Origin: Motacilla alba alba
Lineage: Eukaryota > Chordata > Aves > Passeriformes > Motacillidae
DNA length: 64,000 nucleotides
Direction of reading: 5' to 3'
Assembly (NCBI RefSeq): GCF_015832195.1
Contig: NC_052018.1
Location: 58,589,666-58,653,665 of the forward strand
The notes beneath the pieces are model-generated. The model did no database searches and was not told the DNA's origin. It worked only from the letters and a program-made list of their open reading frames with translations. Positions 1 through 16,000 of this stretch are shown piece after piece. Numbering within the stretch: the first letter of the stretch is position 1; each line of letters starts with the position of its first letter. The translations under genes and the position numbers were made by a program.

Positions 1-3000
1 GTTCTTCCTCCCAGCTGGATAACAGGCACATGCACTCTGCAGGTAAAGGGAGCATCCTGAAGACCAAGCCAATCTTTCTATTTCAGGCCAGATCAGAACC
101 GTGGCAGGCTGATTTGGCAGGGTCATGCAGGTCAAGCAGGCACCCTTATAAATAACTGCTGATTAAGCAGAGACTGCTATAAGCAGTCTGGTGAACTCCA
201 GCAAGGAAACTACTGCACTAAAATAAGCTAAACTGAAGCACAAATGAGGTCAGAAGTGGAAAAGGCGACTATCATTCAAAATTGTGAATGTACATTCTAC
301 ACTTTCAGTATTTCCAAAGCTTTAAAGGTGGAAGAAGCAAAGTTCTTTGAAGGAAGTTCTGCAATGTTCTAGGTGCAGTAAAATTAAAACAGCAAATCAG
401 TTCCTCATGGTAAAACTAAGCTTCTCAGAAGAGCATTTAACTGAAGTCATTTGGCTGCAGGATGGAATTATTTTAAAATAATTTGTTCTGCGTTATCATC
501 CTTATCTTCATGTCATCCTAAAATACTAAAGATATTCTTTCTTCTCCTACAGACAATCCATGCCTGGTCTATCTATTCACCTATACCCACCTTCCCTTTT
601 GTATTTTTTTCCTGCAGTTCAGTGTGTTCTCTAATGGATGTAGAATGCAGCTAATAAAACTAATTTTCTTCAGCAATCTGCTAAACAATGTGATTTCCTT
701 AACTGATACCTTTTTGGTATTTTGCCACTTTTGAATAAAAACATTTTAAAATCCCAAACAAACAAGGCTCTCCACAACTCTTTTGAATTGTCAATGGATT
801 CTGCCTTTTATGACAATCTCTTCTTTCATATAGTTTATTTCACTTGCTTTGCTTTGAGACTGCTCTCCTTATCTTAAATGGCTGACTCATCACACAGTAT
901 CAAGCAATTGAGACTCTCAGCTTTGAAAACCCTTTTGCAATTACCTTTCCTTAGAGCTCAAAAATATGGGGGAATCTATGACATTTCTTGGTTAAATAAA
1001 ATTCTTGAAAGACAGCATCTTCTGTATCTTCAAAGTCATCAGATGACTTTACATACAGTTTGCAAATTCAGATCAGATTCTTAGAGTGAAAACTTACATC
1101 TACAGCTTCTAAATACTCAGTTGATAGCACAAATCATTTGATGAATATGTTTGCAGATTACCTTTGTTGAAGGTCACAAAAACACAAGCCTATATATGCA
1201 GACTTTGAAGTTTAGTTAAAACTCAGACTAGCCTTTGAAGGTAAAAACTGTCCACACAAATTTTATCCTTTACTAAACCGAGTAGGGAACTGATGTTAGA
1301 GCAGTTGCCACTACTGCTCTCTACTTAATTCCTCTAAGTTGGAATTTTTCTTTTTATTTTTTTTTGCCTGTTGCCCCTCATCTGAAGAGCCTAACATCAC
1401 CATTAGAGGTGGCAGAATTTTTGTAATGCCCTAATAGTATTTTCTGCATTCTTCAGGTTTCAGAAATTCTTCTCAGTATTAAACTGAGAACTTTACAGCA
1501 GCTATGAAGCCTAAAGAATATCAGGTTAGTACAAAAAAAAAAACCTAAATTAAAAAATGTACAGCATGTGATAAAAGATTTTTAAAGTACTATAAGAACT
1601 CAGTATTAATTTACCCATTAAATTATCTTGAGGTTTAATTTTTTCAATGCATATAGAAAATTGGGTTCTCTAACAGGACAAAATTTGATATTTTTCAATA
1701 GAGGGAAAGAGGCAGTTACACGTGCCTTAGGTCACAGAAAACAGTAACTTATGATCTGCTGTAGAAAGACCACACACCCACACCACCATATCCCAACAAC
1801 AGGGCATTTTTATTTTAAAAGAAGCCAATATCCAGAATAGGAGGTGCTTAGGACAAAGGAAACTAAGTTATTCCTGGCTGCAAGTTCTCCCCAATACTAT
1901 ATTTGCTCACAGCTTTCCCGGCTCCATCCAGCATTCGCGGTCTTTCAGTTTCATAGGCACTAAAAATAACTGTAATCTGAAGAACAACCTCCTTCCAAGA
2001 AAACAAACAATCCAAGCATAAATTCAACACAAATGTTGTTTCCTTCTGATGTTTTTTGACGTGATTTCAAGTTCTTCATGAAAACAACAAATGGGTGGAG
2101 TACCACGGGGGCTGAAAAGGCCAGCTATGACCTCAGCTACAACTCTGGTTAAAGCAGGAGAAGGTTCAGTGCCTTTTCCACAGTTAAGGGTTCATGATCT
2201 GTGAGGCTCTTAGGCTCTTTATGGTGTGTTACTTCCCAGTATTTTTGTTTGGATGGGTTTTTTTAAATGATATGCACGTTAATCTATGAGAGACACAGGG
2301 TGAATATAGAAATGTGTTCATCCTGTTTATTTATCAGTCATAATCATTAATAACTAGTAATCATAGTAATTACAAAAAACCCCATGGAAATCTGCAGTAA
2401 CAGGTACTTAGCTTCTGCCTGCATCTCTTGTATTTGATATGCTTATTACCAGGTATAGAGCATCTTTACGCCACAAATGTAAGAAAAGGTGGTTTGCCTT
2501 CCAAGCAGAGATGTTGTAAAGATAAATATCTTAAGAATTTGGAGAAACTTAAATAATGTGGTAATGGGGATCACACAATTGCAATAAACTGCAATAAATC
2601 TGGTATGAATATGTTTCAGTTTCTTGTCAGCAGCGCTCTACTTCCTAAAAAGGAATAAAAGGATGTTTTCAATTGGTTTTAATAGTTACCTAAACGATAT
2701 CACAGCACTTCTACATTTGTTGTGTTCAGGCTTTGCCAATTAGATGACCATGACCGATGTATGTAGTTCATTAAGGACTATTCCTTTTTGTTTGGGATGT
2801 AGTAAGCATTTTTGGTTTAGATAGTAATTTGATCAACTGGACCTGAAATATCTGTATCTATTGCTTTACTATCTTTGTATTTGTGTTTATACACATAGAT
2901 TTACACATTATCTCCAATTTTGCACTGCTAGAGAGATTAAATCCAGACTGAAGATCTGAAAGTGGCCACTAGAAGCCCAAGACATGTTGAAGTGTCCAAG

Positions 3001-6000
3001 GGCATAGTGTTCATATTGACAAAAGTCATATAATATGCAAATTTCAATATTCAAGATGCTCTGAACCCTGATTAGCTGAGGGTAAACATGCAAAGACATC
3101 TTTTTCTGATTCCCATCCATACAAACTCCTTCCAACAAGCAGGAATGCATAGAGCTTCTATAACACTGAGCTCCAAAACATGAAGTCGTACTTTCAAATC
3201 CTTTCTCCTCCAGCATGGTTTCATTCTATGTGGAGTCTAGTAAGTCTCATGTTCTGAGGTGCTGCCTTTGAACAGAGAAGCTACAGTTACTTCTGTAAGT
3301 TTACTGGTTAGGTAATCTTGACTTGCAAAATGCAAACTGCTTATCTGAGGAGGTAAGAGGAACTTATTCATTTGTACAACTTCCTTTTTTATGTCCTTAT
3401 GTGTTCCCTTTTCCACATACACATGCACGCACAGTTCAGTGTAAAATTAATCAATGTGATAATATTTGCAACTGGAGAAGAGATTCCCTGTGCCCGTTTT
3501 TACTCCACTTCTCACTATTACAAGGTCACATGAGACACAGCATCAGTCAGGACTGGATTCTGAAATTGTGTAGGTGATCAGCACAGAATCTCCTGGCTTC
3601 ACAATCATGATTTCTTTCGGTTTAGCTCAGAGTCTTATCTGGTACATCTTGTGCTAGGTTCTCCAAAAGTGTCTGTCTCAGTCTGCCTTGCTCTTCCTCA
3701 AGGGCAACCCATTGGCTTCAAGGTCTGAGTGTTTTCTTTACAGCAAGAAAGAGGCTTATGCTGCAGTCTGTATCTTCAATCTGTATTTGAGTCTCAGCTA
3801 CAGAAAGAAGTACAGATGTATACCTTCTCCTAATCTGGATGGTAAAATGGGTGAAGAAAAGGGAAACTAGAGAAATTAGATTATTAGATTATACATTCTA
3901 TCACTACCCTACAACTTAATCTGATTTTGTCTTTACTGGTTACAGTCAGTCCTCACTGTGACTACAGAAACCTAGTGAACTTAAAAATGTTAAGCTTAGG
4001 ATTTCTTTGCCATAGTGATATTTTAGCACTAGGTTTATCTCAGTCTTATTCTGAAGGTTTTTTTTCCTTTGGCTTTGCTTTTTCCTGTAAGGGGAAGGAG
4101 ACAATTTTCCCTGCAAATAAAGCAGAGTTTTAAAAGGGTAAATCTGTCAAAGCAGCTTATGTCCAGCATTGCTGGCAATCAGCCACCAATTCTGTCCAGT
4201 CACAGGCCAAAAAAAAAAAAAAATCTGGAGAACAGATGATCAGCATCCTGTAGCACTGATTTGAGACAGAGTGAAAGAGGTCATTTAAATGCAGCATATG
4301 GTTTAAGAGACAAGCTATTGAGTTGTATCTTTATTTCTCAGCATCTCAAGTTGAGTATTTCTATGCAAGAATATAAATCTAGGTGAAAGTGCCTATAAAT
4401 TTCGAGGATAATATCTATCCATAAATCTGAACCAATAGCCACTGCACATTCTTAACTGAATGCAAATCAGCTACTAACAAGCTTTTAATTCTTTCTGGTT
4501 CTGCAGCAAAAAATGTTAAAATACAAATAACACTAAAAGAAATTGTTCTCATCTAAGACAGTTATTAGAAAAACATGTAATTAAATTGGAAGGTTTTAGA
4601 GTGTAAAGGAATTCAAGCCACAGATTTTAGTAAAAGAGGCCAGAGAACCAAAAGGTAACATTTGACTAGTAAGAAACTACTCTAATTACAAGTTCTCAGG
4701 GCTTTAAATTATTTGGTAACTGAAGTAATCACCTACAAAATGAGATCCATTTATCAGGAAGAGAGAAGAAACTGAGATAGTTCTTTATAACAGACTAAGG
4801 ACAGCTCTTGCTGTTGCCAGGGCAAGTGTAAGAGAATGCTGCAGGATCAGGGAAGCACAGCTCAGCATCCACCTGTCATCTAGTAATTAGCAAACAGCCA
4901 AATCCTGACAGGGAGCAAGCAAGTAATGGTGGTATAGACATTTTAATTGTAGCCTGAACTAAAATTACTTATTCAGATGAAAGACATCTCTTTTTTGCAT
5001 GTAATGATTTTGAAACATGCTCTTTGATGTTGAGACTGAGAACAGTCGACAAACAATAACACAGTTGAAACTCTTGCCATGATAATTTTTATGCTCAGAG
5101 ATGTAAAGCAACTTCTCTCATTTTTGCTTCTCAAGGGAATGTTATTGCTCTTCTCAATATCCAATCTTCTTTCTTCAGTATTTTTTTTTTACATTTCTAC
5201 CTATCAGAAGCCTGTATGTGTTCCTTTCACTTTCATTTCCCTTTCTTTCACTTCTTTGTGAATTCCTATGTGTTAGCTTGTTCAGTTTCCTTGAAAATAC
5301 ATTATTCAAAGCCTTCTATCTAACTTTTAATTACAAATTTATCTTTCTCATAGATGTAAGGAAAGCATTACAAGATGTGTGTGTGTGAGTGTGTGTTCTG
5401 ATTTCTGTGCTTTACAATCTCCTTTGGCAAAAAGAAGTAACCAAGTGTTGAGAATTTTGATCTGTCAATTCCAATCTTTTCCTTCCTTACAAAGAAAATT
5501 CAATGTACATCTTCATATAAGTCTTTATATATTTTTTCTTTTTTTTTCTTTTTTTTTTTCCTTTCCTGTGACATTACTAAAATTCAGCTTGATAGTTTTA
5601 AACTTAATCATAAGCCTGGAAGAATAACCTAAACACCTTAACTGTGTCACTAATGTTATGTTAATAATTGATGTCACTAAATATATATTCCAGGTTTGGC
5701 CTCATTTATTCCTCATCTGGCCTCAAAATACATATCTGCTGGAAATTAGCATTCCAGCTGGAGAACCCTCATTGTATTGTCATACTTTAAATAGCTATTT
5801 AAAGCTATTTGCAGCCCCGATGTTTGGCATTTTAACTATGGCAAGAGTTAATTTCTTTTAAAGTACTGCAGCCTGTAAAACTTTGAAGTTTGGTTACTAG
5901 CATATAATAATGTAGAATACATATAATAATAATACATATAATAATGTAGAAAATGCGAAGAAAATACACTGGTGAAACTCACAGCGTGACTTTTCAAACA

Positions 6001-9000
6001 CGCTGCTGAAGATATAAGCCATAGATATTAAGCCAAATTTTAAGTTACTTCCTATTCCTGATAACACTATTTCAGCCCTTCAACAGGAAAAACCAGCTAT
6101 TAATAATAATTAAAAATAGCTACTTGTTACTACCAGTGGGTACATGTGGGGCTGATTTCTGTCAGTACATAGATGTGCACGTGATCCGTAAAAACATGCT
6201 GGTACTGAAGCAGCTCAGTAGTTTCAGGAATTGATTAATTCTTCCTGACTGCAGTAAGGGCCATGTTGCATCCTACACTTTCATAGGAGATGGTGAGAAT
6301 GAGACTTTTCTGTTTCATTCCAACCCAGAAAGTGATACTATCTTTATTTCCCTCACAGGTTGAAATGTGCCACTTCACTACATATTTGGCATACCTGTTT
6401 CTAAAGCCAAATAAAACCCAAACCAAACCAAACAACCCCAAAAAAAAACCCTAGCAACAAAAAGCACCTTGATTCGGTAAGAATTAGCACAATGGCATAC
6501 CATTTTTCAATCTCATTCATAAATGGATGTATTTCCCTATTCAACACTGATGACGTCGTAGTAAAAAATACGAAGTGTAATTTTTTTTTGTGCAGACAAA
6601 AGTGTGCCCAGGGAATACAGGATTTAGATGTGCTCAAGATCTCAAATACAAACACAGAGAAACAGTAAGCCTGAACTATTAGTCTCTTAGAAACCAGATG
6701 TAAACACAACCATTAACTGTTCATGATTCCTCTCATTTATTCAAATCACTTCTGGCAGCTGATCACACCTCCAGCTCTCTTACTAACCACACAAATAAAA
6801 AGGCAGGCTCAGGATTGTGAAAGAAGAAGAATTATGCAACGAGGCTTTGTACATGCTCACCAAAGTGACCAAACAAAAGGCCATTCTGGAAAGCAAGACC
6901 AAGAAAGCAGATTATACAACTAAACTCCTTTCCACGATACAGTGCAGTGCAGAGCAGAAGCAGAAGATTTTCTGCTCCTGAGAAAGTCAGCCAGGAAAAA
7001 AAAAAAAAAAGAGCTCCTGTCTCTTTGGGAAGCAGAAAGCAAAATCTTCACAGCAAGATTTAAGGCTTTCTATTTAAGAAGGATTTCATTCTCATTCATT
7101 TGAATGAAAAAGCAGCAATCAATACAAAGCTTTCAATATAGGTATAGTTTTTTGGTAGGATGAATACATATTTTAGAAATGTAAACAAAGTGGTCACATG
7201 GCTTCACTTTCACTTAATGGACTAAAGAACAAAATTAGAAGTTCCAAGATAGCCCACTGATTTTATCTTTCAACTGCTGATAAACAAGAATTTAGATTTA
7301 GAAATATTAACTATGTTTAGGGTATTAAATAAATTTGCAAATAATAAACTTGTAATTTCTTAATACTAATTAGAATCTCAGTACAATCTCATTGAAGATT
7401 CTTTAATTCGCTTTATTTGTTTGTCCATGGATTATAAAGAACTCAGGTCTTAGAAGCTGAAGTAAGGCATCTAAAGAGATATTAAAAAATACACATCATG
7501 CCTTTTTATGGCAATATCTATTTCCAGGTGCCCGAATGCCTTTTCAAATCTTATTCTTCCTGCACTGCACAACTTCAGTAATGCAAAACAGCCAGAAATC
7601 CAGGTTAATTAGACTTATGTCCCGTCTAATAAGTCTCAAACCAGAGTGTTTTATTACTGGATTTCACATCTCCTAATAAACATTTATGCCTGGAGCCTCT
7701 GATAACGCAGTGGCTGGGTCACTTTTTTTTCCCACTGATTTGTGATTGATCATTGCATAGTCCCACCTTTGTCTATCCTGTCCACAAATTTGAGTTTTGG
7801 TTGATTTAAGAATCATCTCACCACCATAGTCTGAGCTTTTGTGCCAGTACACTCCAATGGGGGAATGCCAGCTGGGCTACAAATTTGAGTGAAGAGCCCA
7901 TTCCCAACATTTCTCTCCTCACTTGGATGGGAGCTCAACCTTTGTGACTTCCATTGAAAGGTACTTCTTGTCCTCACTGTACCAAGGCACATCAGGTTCA
8001 CCTGTGAGTGAATGGACTAGGAAAGCCCCGTCTGCAAAACAGCACTCAGATCCCAGCAGAGAATGACTGGGCTGGTACAACTGGCTCATAACTACTGTAC
8101 CTGGTGATGCTGACTCTTGATTCTCTCCTGAAAAACCACATGATGTTTCTGCATTATCCAGTGGATTTTTCTGGAGTCAAGTAAAAGAGAAAATTCGCCT
8201 GTATTATTTGTCTTGTATAGACCAGCAGCAGTTTGCAGCCTGAGAACTGAGAATGGCTGCACTACATGGACTTAGAAAAGCTTAGGGATGTCTTGGCAAA
8301 TGAGACAATAAAATAGAAACCCTGGCCAAAACAAACAGAATAAAGAGATAGGTCTTTACATAGGCTCAACTGTAATAATTTACTTGAATTTCCCTGGGAG
8401 AATGAAAGCACAGTCCAAAAGTGAATTTACTACAAATTACCATAAATTCTCATAAACAGAAAAGTCTGAGAACTACGTGCTCCATTCCCAAGTAGGATTT
8501 TTTTTTCCTAATATGTAAGTCACTGTAAGCAAGTAAATATTCTCCTTTCCTACACTGGCCACAAATCATCTTGAATACTATGCCTTTGCATGTAGAGTTG
8601 GGTTTTTTTCCCCTCAGAGACCGGAAAGCTAACAGTAATACTCTTCACATACAATTGCCGTTGTAGTTCATTCCGTTCACCTTATGGAAAGAAGATTTTT
8701 TTCCCTCTGTTTTAATGAGCTTAAGATAAAGTCTTTACAGAACAGCTGCTGCATTGACAAGGTCTGTGGCTTTCTCGCAATAGCACCTTAAGTAAAGACT
8801 TACAGGAAGTCCACACTGTACAGTGAGGACACTGTGCCCACCCAGGCACACCGATGGTGGCTCCCAAGCATGCTGGTGGATGTAGGACAGGCTATGCAGT
8901 TATGGCAAGATTCATGAGCTGGTCTCTAATAGTGAGGTACAGAAAGCAAGGGAGCATTTTACTACATTTGTACAGGCCTTTGGCATCTCTGTAAGGGGAT

Positions 9001-9994
9001 GATGAATTTTTCCAGAATTATACTGGCATAGCTAAAGCTCGGTGATTTGGATAAATGAAATCTCTACTCTTGTTTAGCAGCAATGGCTATGTGGGTAAAA
9101 GGTATTAAATGTTTTAGATGTATCTCTTATCTGGGTGAATACAAGAGTCTTCAGCTTAGAGATTTACAGGTTTTGCAGGGTTGTGTCACAAGCCTAACAG
9201 CGTTACAACGAGATTACATACATTCTCCATAGTCACTTAAACCAATGTACATCAGCGAGGGTGTAATCCTCTTAAAAGTATAAAAGACTATGTAACAAAT
9301 ACTGAAAAGTAATTACACAAAATCTAGTGAAATTACAGTAAAAGAATCTTCACAAATGGTATCTCTTAATATGTTAATGTTTATGTTCCATGTAATGAAG
9401 CTCCAAAAGATATTTCACAGCAATCCCTGTTAACAGCAATGACTCCTTGGCAGGGAAAGCATGAGAGGCAGATAAACCAGAGAGAGAGGGAGAGAAGGTT
9501 AAGGTACGAGCTCTTGGCTCCCAGGCCAAGCTGTGCAGGGGCTGAGCTGAAGTCCAAGAACTGTCCTCACTGCGCAGTAACTCAGCATATCTCCTCCTTA
9601 CCTGGAGGCTGCTTACCCTGAAACATCAAGCTTCTTTTCTGCTACTTCCCTAACAGTTCTGATACTGAATTACTGAGAACTTAAAATAATCAGGATCTCT
9701 TTCAAAGTACAGGATGTAGGTTAGTTTTTTAATGTTAGTCCCAGATTCTTTACACCCGTTGTGCAAAGAACCTTGTACATGGAGTAGCTCCAACTTAAAG
9801 TCTATAAAAATTAGAATAATAAAACTTACACCCCAAAATACTAGCAATCAAAATTTGAATTTTAAATATAGCTGTACAATTAGCAGTCAGTTATAGCTAC
9901 TTGTAAAGTGTAATAATATCTTTCAAACATCTCTTTTTAGTTTACCATGAAGACGTCAATTCCAAAGAGCTAGAGAGAGGGTTTTGGGGGGTTT

Positions 9995-10026
<32 letters not shown>

Positions 10027-13000
10027 TCCAGACTACTGGATTCTTAGTAAGTCATTGACACTACCCTCATAAAGCTCTTTCTCATCTTGGATGAAAGACA
10101 GAACAAGTAGCCTGTTTTCCTGCACCCAGTAATAGACGATTCCCTTGGATACATACAACTGCCAACTAAAAACCTCAGTGTGAGTCTAAAATTAGAACTC
10201 GGTGATATGAGTCATGAGGAGAAGCTTTGTGATAGAAATGAGAGTATTTTTAAGCAAATGCAGTCTAAAGTGCAAAATAAAAATGGCATTCTATAAAAAA
10301 TCTGTGGAATAAATTTTTAGCAACTGTTACATGGTAATTTTCTTCTATGTGTTTTTTTCTACTTGCAAGTATATTCTTTAAAGTATATTATCATCCTGGT
10401 AAGTAAAGATGGTGAAGCTTTTGATTTCTATAAACAGAGAAAACATGATTACAGCAAAACTGTAAAAACAAAAAAAAAAAAAAGAGAGAGAGAACTTTCT
10501 CATTGAAATATTTTACCTTAATGTTACATTAATGTTACAGAAGTCTCTACATCAGTATAAAAGTATGATCAGCAGTAGTTCATCTACAAAACTATTTTAA
10601 TCCCTATTACTTATTAACAAGAGGCATGTCCTCCTGCATTTTTCAGTTCTTCTAGTATGAAAAAGCAACAAATGTGGCATTCTAAAAGGGAGCATTATTT
10701 ATGGTGATGACAATAAGCTATGTTCAAATTTAATAACACACCAAAATATATTGTAGAAAGGTATAACAGCACAGCTCTGAGGAAATAAAGTTTAATTTTT
10801 CAAGCCTGCAGTGTATATAATAGAAATAGGAAATCACAAACCAGAAAGCTGATAAGTTGTCTAACCTGCATAAAAATATGTTATCAAAATATTTTTAATC
10901 TCTTCTGCTTCTTGATACCCCCAACCCAAAGCCATTACTAAAATAACTGTCTAGCAGCCTGTCAGAATAGAGGGGGCACTCTCAAAAATAAACACTGCAA
11001 TATTTTCCTTCTCAAAATCTCTATCTTCACTAAACCATCAAAACTGACACATAATTGTCCCTATTTAGACTTCCTGAAATATCTCTTTTCACACCAGTAG
11101 CAAATATGGCAGATGTTATTTTGAGACAAAATCTTAACTGAAAACAGTTTTTGAGCCTCAGATAACACTTTATCTAAACCAAAATTAAACAGCTGCAGTG
11201 TGGATGCCTACATACAAACTTGTCAAATCACAGTGAGCAGCACAAAGCTGCTGAAGACAGGTTCATGTAAAACACAACTTGCCTGACATGTTTTGGATAC
11301 CCAGTATATTTAAGACACAGCATTTTAACCACTATCTATAAAATTGTTCAAGGAAGATTCTTCTCTTGCATTTTGCCTCCTACATTTTGTGCAACGAATC
11401 TTGTCAGTGTTTTAATAGTAGCATAGGAGAAGAATTTCAATTTTTGAATTGTGTTTCTTCACATCCAAATGAAAGCAATTTCAGTGTGAGACACCACCAT
11501 GTCAGCCATTTTCTGCCCTAAATATATACTTGATCCCAGATGAAAACTGGAAAAATATGTTGTTGTTTTTTTCCTTAAAAAGCAACTCAAATGCAAATGT
11601 ATACATATATATAAACTCAATTTATATCACCTGTGTGATTATTAGTGCTTTGTATGCTGGTTGACTACTCAAGTGGAAAGAGAAGCACAGATTATTTTAA
11701 TAACCTGTGGAAACTGTACTGTGATAATCAAAAGTAGGAATATGTTGATTTACATTGTTAGTTTTGTAGTCAAAGCAGTTGAAAAAAGCGTAAGCAAAGA
11801 GATGGCAATATTAACTTAAAAAAATTATTAAAATGTACTTTAAATCACAAACTTGGAATTTGTTAATGATGAAAAACCATCTAAAAAAAAATACAGGACC
11901 ATGCCTCACTAAAATACATTCTGCATTTCACATACTGCCCCAGGACTGTGTTCTCATTGAAGAGAACACAAAGTGAAAGCTAACTGCAGTTTAAAAAAAA
12001 AAAAAAAAAAGGCAGCATATGGTTTTTTCCACTGAGACACTTATTGCACCATATGTCAAAACAGTCTAACTATATGACAAAATATTCTAATATAACATGA
12101 TACCTAAATTCAGTTCATACTTTAGTCATTTGTACTACCAGTGAAATGTTTTGATCATATCCTTTCCCTCATGTTTTTGCAATACCTACAGGTAGTTCAG
12201 AACTTCTCTTTACCAGCAATATATCAGATTATTACCATCACATACCTGGCTCAGAAAAAACCCAAAGTGGATTCTCACTGAACTTGTTTGCACATGCAGA
12301 AACCGAAATTAAATACTTCTAAAAATGATGATGTTATCAAATAATAAATACTATTTTACTTGAATATCCCCTGGTGCAGACTATCCTTTCACATATTTTT
12401 GTTGCAGTAGCTGAAAACACTGTTTTTACCCTTTAATGATCTTCTTTTCAGCTGTGATGGGAGGGGTTTTTTCGGCTATCTTAACCTTCCCACAAAAACT
12501 TTGTATTTCAGGATTTTGCTCTGAAATAGCATTAACTTAAATTTTCTCACACTGAAAAAGTAATAAAAAAGAGACTGAAATCCTGCTTGATTTCCTCTTG
12601 TTAAGTAACGTGTGGGCTACAACGTTATTCAGATTCCAAGTTCATCATTTAGATTTACTTGACCTTCAGATCATAGAGTTCATACCAGTCAATAGAGTCA
12701 AAAGTGCTTATTTTCCCTTAACACACTGCCAGTGAGAAATAGATTGCCTTAGATACAAGATTTTCTCACCTGAAAGACTAATAATTTGCACTGGCATTTT
12801 CTGTAATTCAAGAAAAATCCAAGAAAGATGCAGGAAACAAACTGGGGCATTTTAGATAGTGAAAGACTGCAAGGAAAAAGCATCAGCATGACCACATGGA
12901 ACCAGTACACACAAGGAAACTGGATAGAAGGAAATCTTGACCAGAGCAGTGTCTGTAATATGGGAATAAAACTCAATTGTGCAAAGATGTGCAGCATGCC

Positions 13001-16000
13001 CTTCGAGATCAAGCACTCCTTTTCAATTTTGCTGACATTTACAAATGTAATCTTGCACTTTGGTTTTGCCGACAATAAAATTATAAACAGCACTGAAGGA
13101 GAGACACTGCCTTTTCCCCAGGAACTCACTTGGCCTCTAAAAACCAATTCTCAGCTGGTTCAGGAAGGAAAAGAAGAGCCAAAATTTAAGGTGAAGAGGA
13201 TGAGGGCTAGAAAGGAAGGACAACCCAGGAGAAAAACAAACACACATCTGTGAACAGTGCTAAAGTAAGGAAGGCATAAAACTACAGAAGATTATAGCCA
13301 TTTGTATGTAATTTTACATAAAATAAGGACTGGTCTTGAAGCTAATTTGACCTGCCTGTATTGAGGCTTCTCTGGAGTGTATGAGTGTTACTAGAATGAT
13401 GACTCCTTTCCAGCATGGTTAGTCTTCATGCATGATCACATTGCTTGCTTTCCCACCTTAGCATCATGAAGTGTCTCTATAGTGATTTTACAAAACCCCA
13501 AAATACCCAAAATCTAAAGTGAGCCTAATAAGAACTGTGGTGCAATCCAGAAGAAATGAATAATTGAAAAAAAATTTTTATGCTTCTCTATCATTTGTAG
13601 AGCTAGTAACAATGAAGTTATTGTCTTGTAACATTGCATTGTTTAAATTATTGTACACTCTAAGGAAAAAAGTGTCCTGTTTGACTATATGGACCACCCA
13701 ATAATGAACACAATGACACTCACAGAAGTCTTCATCCAGCACAAACTACTAAATGAGAAATTGAAAGGAAAAAAAAACCAGAGGGATGGAAACATGGGAA
13801 TTAGAAAAGCCTGCAGTAATAGTATGCTACAGTGACTGTTCAACATCCCCTTACAAGCCAGTAAGAACAAATCAACATAATGGAATAACAAGGTCCTGCG
13901 GAATGGGACAAATGAGATATTTCTGTTTTTCAGGTTTTTTTTCTTCAGAACAGCATTAGCATGACTGCAGTCTGCCAGTAAAGTGCATACTAACAGAAAA
14001 TATTTCATTTCATCATGGCAGAGACTGCAAATTCGTAAGAGATTTACCAGCCTGTCCTCCAGCACTCTTTGGTTTGATATTTGTAGCCATCAAAGATGCT
14101 TTAGGAATCTTCAGTGTGCATTTACAATGCCAATGAACTTGCACTTCCTGTAGGCTAAGGAGCAGCACTTTTGTGCCAACTGGCTTTAATTCCCAGAGTT
14201 ATGCAAAATCCAGTTCCAGGAATGTAACTCATACTGATGGTGTACACCCGTTCTGTCCAGGTTTTATGGGTGCTTTTATCATATTAACAACTAGGAAGCA
14301 TAAGGTACTGTACAAAACCTAGAACTAGCAAGTTTGTCTTGGCTGTTTGTCCCAGGTGAATTTCTGAGCCAGCGATACACAACGTTATTAAAAAAATCTG
14401 TACATGTACAGAGTGTATTGCAAGTATCATAATTACCAAATGGAAGTGACTGGAAATATTTATATTAAAAAACCCAAATAAACAAATTTAAAAACCCAAC
14501 CAACACAGAATCAACCTTGTTTTTCTCTGAAAGATATTAGGAGAGCACATATAGTTGTGTTCACTAAAAGTGTGTACAGCAGATATTTCAGAACTGGTGT
14601 CGAGAATCCCAGTGAAGAGTGGCATTTTTCTGATATTTCCTACGCTCTCCCACCACAAGCACTCACTGGAAACCCGTGAGGCAAATTTGAGAACAATGTG
14701 GAGGAGGAAGCACAGCTTGCTTTACCTCTCAATGCTGATGAGTTTCCAGCACTGACATATTGCAGCACTGTCTAAACAGTATCACACAAGAAGAACTCTC
14801 CTGCCTCAGCTTACAGCCAGGTACAAAAAGAGGTGCTGTAAAGCACAACTGCTGCTCTGCACTGAGGATGCCCCAAAGCAGTGCCATTCCTGTTACACCT
14901 TGAATGCTGTCAATTCCACTCTCTCCTTGAGCTGTGCACCCGGCTCTGCACTGACTCTGGGCTGCCACGCAAACACACCAAGAAATATCCCTGTGCTCCT
15001 ATGCCCATCTACTCCAATTTCAGCTGACTGTAATTTCTGAAAGGTGGAGCAACCTCAATACACAAGGGCTTAGGTAGTCGCAGTGCAGACTGCCTGCTCA
15101 TCCATAATGCAGAACTACAGACTAAAAAAAGATTTAGGCTCCAAGCACTCTAGCTTTGGCACAGGTGATTTATTGAAATAGTGCATCTGCAGCAAAACTC
15201 AGATCCCATCAATACCAAGCTGAGCTGATTTCATCTGAGATGCAAAGAATCCAGTTACAGGTACGACTTGAAATTAACATGCGATGCCAAATTTCCATTT
15301 AGTTCAAATGTTTTCTTTTCAAATGTCTTCACTTCAGAATTCATATAACTATTTTTGCTTAATTTCCAAAAATAAAATAATATAAAAACATTATAGCAGA
15401 CTGAACCACGTATCAGATTCCAGCAGAGCCAAATATATAAAAATGAAGAAAAAGTGTAAAAAAACCCAAAATGCAAATGAACAGAACAGCCATTTTGTCA
15501 GCAACAGCTTTACAGATGTTTAGAAAGTTAGCACATAACAGTCTGATAATTCATGGCCCCCATGCTCGGCAAATACCTTCTGTAGCATCCTCCTATGCAT
15601 TGCTTCAGAGTACCAGCCTGGATAATCCTCCCTGAACACAGCTCAGCCCCCTGACACTTTCCTTTGCATTATTTCTCCATATCCTTTGAGTACATTTCTC
15701 TCATGCATTTCTTCATATTTCTCAGAAGGTCTCACAGTTGCATAATTATTTCATTTCTTGCTTCAAGTGTCTCAGTATTTTTTTTCTGGAATACCTACTA
15801 AGAACATGAGTTCATACAAATGTGTAGTATCCTGTGGTATACACACACTGTGTCCTAAGACCCCTGCCTGCTCTGTGGGCAAGGCTGCCTCACTGTGCCC
15901 TTGCACAGTCTCATTCAAATCTACCTGGAGTGTCTTAGTCTAATGCTTAAACCATAAATCCTCTGAGCACAAAATATTTCCTCACTCAATGTTTGTTGGC

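Noticed and set aside
13685..14065. 126-codon minus-strand frame, hydrophobic
   Set aside because: The Phe/Leu richness comes from reading A-rich DNA on the reverse strand; no family resemblance.
15240..15480. Possible next SYNE1 exon, because of a CCATTTAG...TTTTCAAATG phrase
   Set aside because: The reverse complement does not encode the expected sequence after the start exon and has no suitable splice sites.
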